Program-made: the position numbers and the translations under genes
Notes under the pieces: model-generated
The model's input: the letters and a program-made list of their open reading frames with translations, nothing else
Told to the model about the DNA's origin: nothing
Databases searched by the model: none
DNA from: Planctomycetia bacterium
Lineage (GTDB): Bacteria; Planctomycetota; Phycisphaerae; Phycisphaerales; SM1A02
Assembly: GCA_005798965.1 (NCBI GenBank)
Contig: SYIB01000342.1
Coordinates: 1-16,766 of the forward strand
Direction: 5' to 3'
DNA: 16,766 nucleotides
Shown here: positions 7,620 to 15,200 of the stretch, in pieces
Layout: each line of letters opens with the position of its first letter
Position numbering within the stretch: the first letter of the stretch is position 1

Positions 7620-9011
7620 TCACACGCCGGCGGCGCGCTGGCAGAGGTCGCAGAGTTCGTTCGCGCGAGCCTCGGTCGCCGCCTCGGCGATCACGCGCAC
7701 GATCGGCTCGGTGTTGCTCGCCCGCAGGTGGACCCAGCCGTCGGTGAAGTCCACGCGCACACCGTCGACATCGCTGATGCGCTCGCTGGCGAAGGCCGCC
7801 TTGACCTTGGCGAGTGCGGGCGCGACCGCGGCCATGCCGCCGACCGAGGCCAGCTCCATCTTGCGCTTGATCATCGCGTAGCGGGGGAGCGATGCCACGA
7901 TCGCCGACAGCGGCTTGCCCTCGTGCGCCAGCAGTTCGAGCACGAGCGCCATCGCACTGAGCGAGTCGCGTACCCAGCACACGCCCGGCAGGATCACGCC
8001 GCCATTGCCCTCGCCACCGAACAGGCCACCGTTGGATCGCAGGCCCGCCACCACATTCGCCTCGCCTACGGCGGTGCGCATCACGCGCGAGCCTGGGAAT
8101 CGCGCCGCGACATCATCGATCATGCGGCTCGTGGACAGGTTCGCGGCCAGGGTGCCACCGCCCGTGCGCTGCAGCATGCGCAGCGCGGCGAGGACCAGCG
8201 TGCACTCCTCGCCGATGAAGCGGCCGGTCTCGTCCACGATCGCCAGGCGATCGGCATCGGGATCCTGCGCGAAGCCGCAGGCTGCACCGGTGGTGCCCCG
8301 GGTCGCGTTGGCCAGATCCACCAGGTTCTCGACGAGGGGCTCGGGCGTGTGACCGAAGACGCCCGTTTGCTCGCCGTGGATGTGCTCGACCCGGCAGCCA
8401 AGCGCCTCCAGCAGCATCCGCCCGCCCACGCAGCCGCTGCCGTTCACGCTGTCGAGCACGACCGTGAACTGGCGCGCGCGGATCGCCCCAGCGTCGACCT
8501 GCGCCAGCACGCGGTCGCAGTGCACACGGGCTGACGTCGGGTCATGCGTCACACGGCCGGTCTCGAGTGGTCCGCACCAATCGATGCGGCGCGCCTTGAA
8601 CCGGTCGACGATCTCCTTCGCGATGGCCGGAGGTGGAGCGAGCCCATCGCCATCGAGGCACTTGATCCCGTTCCACTCGATGGGGTTGTGGCTCGCCGTC
8701 ACGGCGAGGCCGCCGTCGGCATGGTGATGCGCGATCATGACGCCCACCGTGGGGGTCATCGCCACGCCGAGGTCGATCACATCGCAGCCGGTGGCCGTCA
8801 GCCCTGCCATCGCCGCAGCGGCGAGCGGCGGACCGCTGATGCGCCCATCGAGCCCAACGACCACGCGGGGGCGCGCCTTCCCAGAGGTGGCCTTCAGGAA
8901 TGAGCCGAAGGCTGCGCCGTAGGCCGCCGCCACCTCGGGCGTCATCGTCTTGCCGACGATGCCTCGGGCACCGCTCACGCTCAGCATCAAGGGGGCTTCC
9001 GTCGTGCTCAT
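7620..9011 (-). CDS. glmM: Alpha-D-phosphohexomutase, probably phosphoglucosamine mutase (archaeal-like type)
   Basis: A 463-residue member of the phosphoglucomutase/phosphomannomutase superfamily, which interconverts 1- and 6-phosphosugars. The four family sites are seen: catalytic TASHNP (105-110, phospho-Ser108), metal-binding DPDADR (250-255), sugar-binding GEGNGG (333-338) and phosphate-binding RASNTEP (430-436). The N-terminal SVSGARGIVG is also typical. The GEGNGG loop differs from the GEQSGH of ordinary bacterial GlmM and the GEMSGH of ManB/AlgC-type enzymes. It resembles archaeal GlmM/PMM-like proteins. GlmM function (glucosamine-6-P to glucosamine-1-P for peptidoglycan or LPS precursors) is therefore the best guess, with phosphomannomutase as the alternative. 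The start at 9011 (MSTTEAP) is preferred to the in-frame ATG at 9041 because a -10-like TAGATT sits just upstream. Its stop directly abuts the stop of the convergent kinase gene. Confidence 0.88.
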   Translation of the reverse strand: MSTTEAPLMLSVSGARGIVGKTMTPEVAAAYGAAFGSFLKATSGKARPRVVVGLDGRISGPPLAAAAMAGLTATGCDVIDLGVAMTPTVGVMIAHHHADGGLAVTASHNPIEWNGIKCLDGDGLAPPPAIAKEIVDRFKARRIDWCGPLETGRVTHDPTSARVHCDRVLAQVDAGAIRARQFTVVLDSVNGSGCVGGRMLLEALGCRVEHIHGEQTGVFGHTPEPLVENLVDLANATRGTTGAACGFAQDPDADRLAIVDETGRFIGEECTLVLAALRMLQRTGGGTLAANLSTSRMIDDVAARFPGSRVMRTAVGEANVVAGLRSNGGLFGGEGNGGVILPGVCWVRDSLSAMALVLELLAHEGKPLSAIVASLPRYAMIKRKMELASVGGMAAVAPALAKVKAAFASERISDVDGVRVDFTDGWVHLRASNTEPIVRVIAEAATEARANELCDLCQRAAGV

Positions 9012-9018
9012 GACCGGG

Positions 9019-9024
9019 AATCTA
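9019..9024 (-). promoter_or_regulatory. Putative -10 hexamer of a leaderless phosphohexomutase transcript
   Basis: On the minus strand TAGATT is followed by seven bases (CCCGGTC) and then the ATG ending at 9011, with no purine-rich Shine-Dalgarno. A transcript would start at about the A of the ATG. It also argues for the 9011 start. Confidence 0.45.
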
Positions 9025-9084
9025 GCGAAGCCGGCGAACATGCGGCCGATGCGGCGCGTCGGCAGGAGATGCTCGATGCAGGGC

Positions 9085-9090
9085 TATACT
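9085..9090 (+). promoter_or_regulatory. Putative -10 hexamer for the pterin synthase-ppk transcript
   Basis: TATACT, a near-consensus -10, lies 11 bases before the ATG at 9102. Any leader would be only a few bases long, and no Shine-Dalgarno precedes the ATG. No good -35 is visible. A 5-bp inverted repeat GCCGA/TCGGC (9045-9049 and 9059-9063) sits near the expected -35 position and could be an operator or chance. The whole 90-base divergent region (9012-9101) contains nothing else I can name. Confidence 0.45.
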
Positions 9091-9101
9091 CGGCCGTTTC
9101 C

Positions 9102-9473
9102 ATGTTCGAACTCAGCATCCAGCGCACCTTCTCTGCATCGCATGCCATCGTCATGCGCGGGGAGCGGGAGCCGATGCACGGGCATGACTGGAACCTCGAG
9201 CTCGTGGTCACGGCCGATCGCCTCGATGACGATGGCCTGCTGTGCGATTTCCATGCCGTGCAGGCGGCGGTCGATGACGTGATCCGTCCGTTCCAGAGCC
9301 GCAACCTGAACGAAACGCCACCCTTCGATCGCACCAATCCCACCGCGGAGCTGGTCGCTCGCCACATCGGTGACACGGTTGCCGGCGCACTGCCCCCGGG
9401 CGTGCGCGTGAGCCGCGTCCGCCTGACCGAGGCGCCCGGCTGTGCCGCCCACTACTACCCAAGGCTCCACTGA
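9102..9473 (+). CDS. 6-pyruvoyltetrahydropterin / 6-carboxytetrahydropterin synthase family protein
   Basis: A 123-residue T-fold enzyme of the PTPS/QueD family, acting on dihydroneopterin triphosphate in queuosine, biopterin or folate routes. Three zinc-binding histidines are seen: His14 in FSASHA and His26/His28 in HGHDW. Further family blocks are LDDDGLLCDFH, SRNLNE, NPTAELVARHI and the C-terminal RLTEAPGCAAHYY with its conserved Glu. The catalytic Cys usually found four residues before HGH is absent; the stretch reads MRGEREPMHGH, with Arg there and Glu21/Glu23 flanking it. This recalls the PTPS-III subfamily, in which Glu replaces Cys and the enzyme can stand in for FolB in folate synthesis. 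The residue register is not exact, so QueD or PTPS-III cannot be chosen. The start MFELS matches the family; the in-frame ATG at 9069 would add 11 atypical residues. ppk begins one base after the stop. Confidence 0.85.
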   Translation: MFELSIQRTFSASHAIVMRGEREPMHGHDWNLELVVTADRLDDDGLLCDFHAVQAAVDDVIRPFQSRNLNETPPFDRTNPTAELVARHIGDTVAGALPPGVRVSRVRLTEAPGCAAHYYPRLH

Positions 9474-9474
9474 C

Positions 9475-11622
9475 ATGCCCACGACCCGCAAGAAGCCCGC
9501 GCCCTCGGGAGCGCTGATCCTCACGAGTCCCGAGCGATTCCTGTGCCGCGACCTCGCGTGGCTCGAGTTCAACCGCCGTGTGCTGCACATGGCACTCGAT
9601 GCCCGCACGCCGCTGCTCGAGCGTGTTCGCTTCCTGACGATCTACTCGAACAACCTCGATGAGTTCTTCATGAAGCGGGTCGGCGGGATCCGCCACGCCG
9701 TCGAGACCGGCGAGACGCAGCCCGCCTACGAGCCGCTCACGCCGGCGACCCTGCTCCACGCGGTGCGCGAGAAGGTGCACGAACTCTCCCGCCAGCAAAG
9801 CTCCTGCTGGCAGGACATGGTCCGCCCGGCGCTGCGCGAGTCCGGCATCCGTGTGATGTCGTGGGAAGAGCTCGATGCCATGGAGCGCGCTCAGGCCGAG
9901 GCATGGTTCCGTCGCACGGTGTTCCCGATCCTGACGCCCCTGGCGATCGACTCTGGTCACCGCTTCCCATTCATCTCGAACATGAGTGTGTCGTTGGGCC
10001 TGGTGCTGCGCCGGCCGGGGGAGAACGAGGCGCTTTTCGCGCGCGTCAAGGTGCCCGACGTTCCCACGCGCCTCTACGAACTGGAGCCTGGCCGCCGCTA
10101 TGTGCCAGTCCTCGACATCATCCGGCACAACCTCGATGACCTCTTCCCCGGCATGGAGATCCTGCAGGTCATGCCGTTCCGCGTCACGCGAGACGCGGAG
10201 CTCGAGACCGACCGGACCGACCCTGAGGACCTGCTGCAGGCGGTCGAGCAGAAGCTCAAGAAGCGCCGCTTCGCGGAAGTGGTGCGGCTCGAGGTGGTGC
10301 CCGGCGCCAGCCCGCGCATCCTGCGCTTCCTGATGGAGGAACTGCAGCTCGGGCCCGAGGACATCTACGAGGTCGATGGCCTGATCGACTACGGCATGCT
10401 GAACGCCGTGGCGGACCTCGACCTGCCGCAGCACAAGTTCAGCAAGTGGTTGCCGCTGCCGCCTGCGGGGCTCGAGGATGACGAAGCCGACATCTTCGCG
10501 CGCATCCGCCAGGGCGACCTGCTCCTGCACCACCCGTACGAAAGCTTCAACGACAGCGTCGAGCGCTTCATCGAGCAGGCCTCGCACGATCCAAAGGTGC
10601 TCTGCATCAAGCAGAGCCTGTACCGAACGAGCGGCGACAGCCCGTTCATCGCCAGCCTGATCCGCGCCGCCGAGGCGGGCAAGCAGGTCGCGGTGCTCGT
10701 CGAGGTGCGCGCCCGCTTCGACGAGGCCCGCAACATCGAGTGGGCGAAGAAGCTTGAGCAGGCGGGCGTGCACGTGGCCTACGGCGTCATTGGCCTGAAG
10801 ACGCACACGAAGACCAGCCTCGTCGTGCGACAGGAAGGGCAGTCGATCCGCTGCTATGGCCACATCGGCACTGGCAACTACAACAGCAAGACCGCTCGGC
10901 TCTACGAGGATCTGGGCATCCTCACGTGCGATCCCGCGATCACCGAGGATCTCGTCGGGCTCTTCAACTACATGACGGGGCGATCGCTCCAGGCGCAGTT
11001 CACCAAGCTGCTGGTCGCGCCGACCACGATGAAGCGCTCGTTCCTGGAGATGATCGAGCGTGAGGTCGCGATCCAGCAGAAGGGTGGCACCGGCAGGATC
11101 ATCGCGAAGATGAACCAGCTCGAGGATCGCACCATCATGGATGCGCTCTACGCGGCCGGTCGAACCGGCGTGCAGATCGACCTCGTCGTGCGCGGCTTCT
11201 GCTGCCTGCGGCCCGGGGTCGAGGGCCTCTCCCCCAACGTGCGGGTGCGCTCGATCATCGGGCGGTTCCTCGAGCACAGCCGCATCTTCTACTTCGGAGG
11301 CGGCCACGCGGATCCGCTCAAGGGCGACTTCTTCATCGGCAGCGCGGACTGGATGTACCGCAACCTCAACACGCGCGTCGAGGCGGCCACGCCGATCGAG
11401 CTCACCACGCACCGGCGCCATCTCTGGAAGATCCTGTCGTACTGCCTCGAGGATCGCAGGCAGTCCTGGCAGATGCGCCCCGATGGCGTCTTCGATCCGG
11501 TGTCCACTGAAGGTGCGGACGTCGGTGATGCATCGATGCTTGGCATCCACCAGCGGCTCATGGATGATGCCCGCGCCGAGTTCATGCGGCGCCATGGCGG
11601 CGATGAGCGCATCAGCCCGTAA
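9475..11622 (+). CDS. ppk1: Polyphosphate kinase 1
   Basis: PPK1 reversibly polymerises the gamma-phosphate of ATP into inorganic polyphosphate. At 715 residues it has the normal length and all four domains. The N-terminal LCRDLAWLEFNRRVL (23-37) and YSNNLDEFFMKRVGG (57-71) are classic. The catalytic region has IKQSLYRTSGDSP (378-390) and EVRARFDEARNIEWAKKLE (410-428). Two key histidines follow: His444 in LKTHTK, the likely phosphorylated residue by comparison with E. coli His435, and His463 in YGHIGTGNYN. VVRGFCCLRPG (571-581) and HSRIFYFGGG (601-610) mark the C-terminal catalytic half. The ATG at 9475 lies one base after the pterin-synthase stop, with a weak AAGG about ten bases upstream, so the two are co-transcribed. 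An in-frame ATG at 9442 inside the upstream gene is less likely. No metabolic link between pterins and polyphosphate is evident. Confidence 0.97.
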   Translation: MPTTRKKPAPSGALILTSPERFLCRDLAWLEFNRRVLHMALDARTPLLERVRFLTIYSNNLDEFFMKRVGGIRHAVETGETQPAYEPLTPATLLHAVREKVHELSRQQSSCWQDMVRPALRESGIRVMSWEELDAMERAQAEAWFRRTVFPILTPLAIDSGHRFPFISNMSVSLGLVLRRPGENEALFARVKVPDVPTRLYELEPGRRYVPVLDIIRHNLDDLFPGMEILQVMPFRVTRDAELETDRTDPEDLLQAVEQKLKKRRFAEVVRLEVVPGASPRILRFLMEELQLGPEDIYEVDGLIDYGMLNAVADLDLPQHKFSKWLPLPPAGLEDDEADIFARIRQGDLLLHHPYESFNDSVERFIEQASHDPKVLCIKQSLYRTSGDSPFIASLIRAAEAGKQVAVLVEVRARFDEARNIEWAKKLEQAGVHVAYGVIGLKTHTKTSLVVRQEGQSIRCYGHIGTGNYNSKTARLYEDLGILTCDPAITEDLVGLFNYMTGRSLQAQFTKLLVAPTTMKRSFLEMIEREVAIQQKGGTGRIIAKMNQLEDRTIMDALYAAGRTGVQIDLVVRGFCCLRPGVEGLSPNVRVRSIIGRFLEHSRIFYFGGGHADPLKGDFFIGSADWMYRNLNTRVEAATPIELTTHRRHLWKILSYCLEDRRQSWQMRPDGVFDPVSTEGADVGDASMLGIHQRLMDDARAEFMRRHGGDERISP

Positions 11623-11690
11623 GGGATCTGCACCGCGTGAGCGGCGACCCGACCGGCATGCGGGCTGGCCACGTGCTCGGTGCCAAAGCC
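11623..11690. other. Short convergent intergenic gap, no clear terminator
   Basis: These 68 bases separate the ends of ppk and the lipoprotein gene. I find only short imperfect GC-rich pairings and no T-run, so an intrinsic terminator cannot be supported. Confidence 0.5.
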
Positions 11691-12167
11691 TCAGCGTGCG
11701 GGTGGCTTGATGTCGGGCATGGTCCCGTCGACGGCCATTGGTGCGGGGGCGCTGCCTGCAGCCTTGATGGATGGCGTGCCTGCGAACGACACGCTGGGCC
11801 GACTGAAGCCGGAATCGAACAGGATGTCGTTGAGTCGACCGGGGGCGATGTAGGAGAGTTCGCCGCTCACGGACCATGCACCGACCGATGACGGCAGCAC
11901 CACGGGCAGCGACTCCTGGATCATCTCACGCGGGGGCACGGTCCGCGTGGCGACCCACTCGATCCGCCGGCCGCCGGCGTCGAGCGTCCATCCATCGAGG
12001 ACGAGCTGGGCATCCTTCGGGTTGTGGATTCGCACGACCAAGGCCCATTCCTGGTCGGTACCGATCGTGGCCACCGGGATGGCCTCGACGATCTCGACAC
12101 GGGGTGCTGTGCCACAGGCTGCCAGGAGCGCAGGCACGGCAATCGCTTGAAGGACGGTCGGTCGCAT
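11691..12167 (-). CDS. Small lipoprotein, possibly LEA14/WHy-like
   Basis: A 158-residue predicted lipoprotein. The N-terminus MRPTVLQAIAVPALLAACG is a short signal peptide ending in the lipobox LAAC (15-18), so Cys18 would be lipid-modified. The mature part is beta-rich, with IHNPKDAQLVLDGWTLDA (47-64) and WSVSGELSYIAPGRLND (98-114). The N-P-x-x-x-x-L pattern recalls LEA type 2 (WHy) domains, which occur in bacterial lipoproteins of unknown role; this is only a resemblance. The C-terminal 25 residues are Ala/Pro-rich and probably flexible. The start is fixed by the signal peptide: the frame stays open far upstream, but only as antisense of the neighbouring gene. It converges on ppk across 68 bases in which I see no convincing terminator. 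Confidence 0.75.
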   Translation of the reverse strand: MRPTVLQAIAVPALLAACGTAPRVEIVEAIPVATIGTDQEWALVVRIHNPKDAQLVLDGWTLDAGGRRIEWVATRTVPPREMIQESLPVVLPSSVGAWSVSGELSYIAPGRLNDILFDSGFSRPSVSFAGTPSIKAAGSAPAPMAVDGTMPDIKPPAR

Positions 12168-12174
12168 GGAGCAG

Positions 12175-12180
12175 ACTCTA
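12175..12180 (-). promoter_or_regulatory. Putative -10 hexamer of a leaderless lipoprotein transcript
   Basis: On the minus strand TAGAGT is followed by seven bases (CTGCTCC) and the ATG ending at 12167. There is no Shine-Dalgarno. It shares a 51-base divergent region with the propeller gene promoter. Confidence 0.42.
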
Positions 12181-12183
12181 CAC

Positions 12184-12198
12184 GCGGCGCCCGGCCGC
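12184..12198. repeat. Small inverted repeat between divergent starts
   Basis: GCGGC and GCCGC are separated by five bases (GCCCG), lying between the two opposed -10-like hexamers at 12175-12180 and 12207-12212. It could be a shared operator. In DNA this GC-rich a five-base arm also arises easily by chance. Confidence 0.25.
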
Positions 12199-12206
12199 AC
12201 GGGGCG

Positions 12207-12212
12207 TACCAT
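12207..12212 (+). promoter_or_regulatory. Putative -10 hexamer of a leaderless propeller-gene transcript
   Basis: TACCAT ends six bases before the ATG at 12219, the same spacing as at dapA. No Shine-Dalgarno is seen. An out-of-frame ATG at 12214 intervenes and makes the call a little weaker. Confidence 0.38.
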
Positions 12213-12218
12213 CATGCC

Positions 12219-15200
12219 ATGCATCGTGGACGTGCGTCGATCCTTGCTGCGTGCCTCGCGGTCGCCATCGCAGCCGGTCACGCCTCGAAGGCGCAGCAGT
12301 CCGTGATCATCCCCACGGTGGCGGATTCGCCGACGGCCGCCGAACTGCTCCTCCGTGCCGACGAGCAAGCGGCTGCCAATCCCGGCGAGAGCGCGCGTTT
12401 GGCCGCAGAACTCTTGCGCGATCTCGCCGACAAACTGGTGCAGACCCAGCAGCCTGGCATCTACCAGGGGGTGGCTGATCAGGTCGCGGCGCTGCTGGCC
12501 GCCCATCCGGCGGTCCTCGAGCGCTATCGCAACGAGGTCAGTGCGCAGGCAAGGGAGTGGCTGGCCGATGGCCGTTTGGCCGAAGTGGCCACCCGCTTCG
12601 CCGCGAGCGATGCCGGGCTGGAGGCCATGCTGCGTCTGGCGGGCCGTGCCCTGCAGGATGCGCGCGCCGATGAAGCGATCGCCTGGCTGCGTCGCGCATC
12701 GATGCATCCCTCGGCAGCGCTCGATCCTGCACCGCGCCAAGCGCTCGAGGCCTTGGCGGCGTGGACGGCGGGGGACCCCGCTGGATGGCGCGCTGCGGTC
12801 ACTGAACTCGCGGCGACGCCGGGTGCGGCGCCATCGCTGGTTGAGGCGATCCGCGCCATGGGTGAGCCGATCTCGCGCGCGCAGCGAGTGGTGCTCGGCG
12901 ATGTTGCGCCTGACGTGACCGCACAGGTCCCGGTGATGCCCTGGATCGAAGCCTGGTCTGCGCCACTGACCTGGGCGCCGGCATCGATCCGCAACCGTGG
13001 CATGGTGCCGGTCGAAGAAATGCTCGGGCGTGATGATGCGGCCCGCAGTCGCAGCCGGTTGCACACGATCGTGCCGATCATCGATGGCGGCGAGGTCATC
13101 GTGGCCGATGGCCGCGTGGTGACCTGCTTCGATCTCTTCACCCACACCATGCGCTGGCGGGCCATGCTTTCGATCGACCAGGCGGCCCGGACCGCCGACA
13201 CCATGCTCACGCCCTGCGTGGTCGACGCCGAGCGGGTCCACTCGGTCGTGTCCGTCGGTGAGCTCGGCGGTGCGGTCTCCTCGCGCGTGGTGACCGTGCG
13301 ACGCAGCGATGGCCGGGTGCTCTGGCAGCGCTCGCTCGAGGATCCGGATGGGCTGCAGCCGGGCGGTCTGCGCGTTGCAGGCGCGATCGCCTTGGCTGGC
13401 GACCTGCTCGCCGTGCCGTGCATGCGGCAGAACGGGCGCCTTGAGCTCGCGTGCTGGCTCATCGGACTCAATGCCGAGGACGGCTCCACGCGGTGGGCGG
13501 TCCCGCTCGGTGCGGCGAACGGTCTGCTCCCTGACTTTGGCAGTGCGACCACGATTCGTGCGGGCATGGGAGCAGTGGCGCATCGCGGTCTCGTGCTCGT
13601 TGGCACGATGGTCGGGACAGCGGCGTGCGTCGAGGCGCCCACCGGTGCCGTGCGATGGATCGCTCGCGATGAGCTGGCGCGCACGCGTCAACAGCCGCCG
13701 CAGGAGTCGTGGGAGGCTTCGGCCCCCGTGATCGATGGCGATGCTGCGTGGTTCCTCCATGCGGATGCGCGTGCCGCGATGCGGCGTTCGCTCGCTGATG
13801 GTGCGCTGGTCACGGCCCAGCCGCTTGGGCAGGGTGAGCCGCTTGGTGCGGCGCAGTACCTCGTGGGGGATTCAGGCACGATCATCGGCGTTGCGTCAAG
13901 CGGAGCGCTCTCGGCGGTGGGTGCGGCCGATCCGGCCGCGCGGCTCTGGAAGCTTCCTGCGATCGACTCGGAGCCCTTGCTCGGTCGTGCGGTCCTGGCG
14001 CGGTCGAACCACCAACCGGTCATCATCCTGCCGCGCGTTTCGCGGGTCGATGTGCATGATCTTGCGACGGGTGCATCGATCGGATCGATGCCGGTGCGGC
14101 GCGGCGGCATCATCGGCGTTGGTGACGAGCGCGTCGCGATCGCCTCGGAGATGAACCTCGAGGTCTGGGGGCAAGGCGACCGCATCGTGGCCGACCTGAT
14201 GTCGTTGGTGGAGCGTGGCATCGCGACAGACGCGGAGATCGCGCTCGCCGAGTCGGCGCTGAAGCAGGGTGACACGGCTCGCGCGCTCGACATGGCCCGT
14301 CGGTCGCTCGTGCGGCTCACAGGGGCCGAGGACCTCGACGAAGTCATGAGTGCGCGCGCTCGCGTGGTCGATGTCCTGCTGGAACTCGTCCGCAGGAGCC
14401 CTGATGGCACCGACGCCGTCGAGGTGCTCCGTCGGTCGGCCTTGCTGCCGTCGCAGTCGCTGCGCGTGGCCTTGGCCCTCTCCGAGCGCCACGCCTCGCG
14501 TTCAGAGTGGTCCGATGCCGCTCGCACGATCGCCGATGCCGTACCCGCGCTCGACAGCGATTCGCTGGTCGAGCACGGCGGTGCACGCGTGCGCACCAGC
14601 CAAGTGCTCTCGATGGCCATGCAGCGGTTGGTGGTCAGGGCCCATGCAGCCAACAGCACTGCCATCGAGCAGGCTGCCGATGAAGCGGCTCGGCGGGGGG
14701 CGAGCGCTTCGCCCGAGGCCATCGCCCGCGCATGGCGCGGTACCGCCGTCTCGATCCGGAGCCTCGTGGAGTCGAGCGAGCGCGCCCACGCGGACGATCG
14801 CCTCGATGACGGGAGCCGATGCGCCCAGCGCGCAGCACTCCTTGCGCTCGAGCGCGCCGATGCCGGCCTGCCGATCGATGGCGCGCTGCTGGATCGGGTC
14901 GCCACGCGTGTGGTCGATGCTGGTGCCGGCGACCTGCTCGCCGTGAAGACGCTTCGCCGGCTGCACAGAGTGGCTCCGTCGGCCACGACCTTCACGGGGA
15001 TCGCCGCTGCGGACCCCTGGATCATCTCGCCGCGACTGGCACGCGCGGGTGGCGCCCCACGCAAGGGGCAGCGGGCGATCCAGTTCTCCGCGAGTCTGCC
15101 TGCCCTCGATGCCTTCGCTCGACAGCAGTCGACACCCGACCTCGGCGTGCTGGTGGTGAATCAGCAACTCGTGGGGATCAAGGGCTCCACGCTCACGCCC

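Noticed and set aside
9208..11877. An 889-codon minus-strand open frame opposite ppk
   Set aside because: ppk is complete on the plus strand with catalytic histidines. The antisense product is low-information.
12024..12218. 65-codon N-terminal extension of the propeller gene
   Set aside because: It overlaps the lipoprotein gene antisense and would bury the signal peptide. The ATG at 12219 begins a proper Sec signal.
12168..13760. Long N-terminal extension of the lipoprotein frame
   Set aside because: The extension is antisense to the propeller gene, and the clear signal peptide with lipobox begins at 12167.
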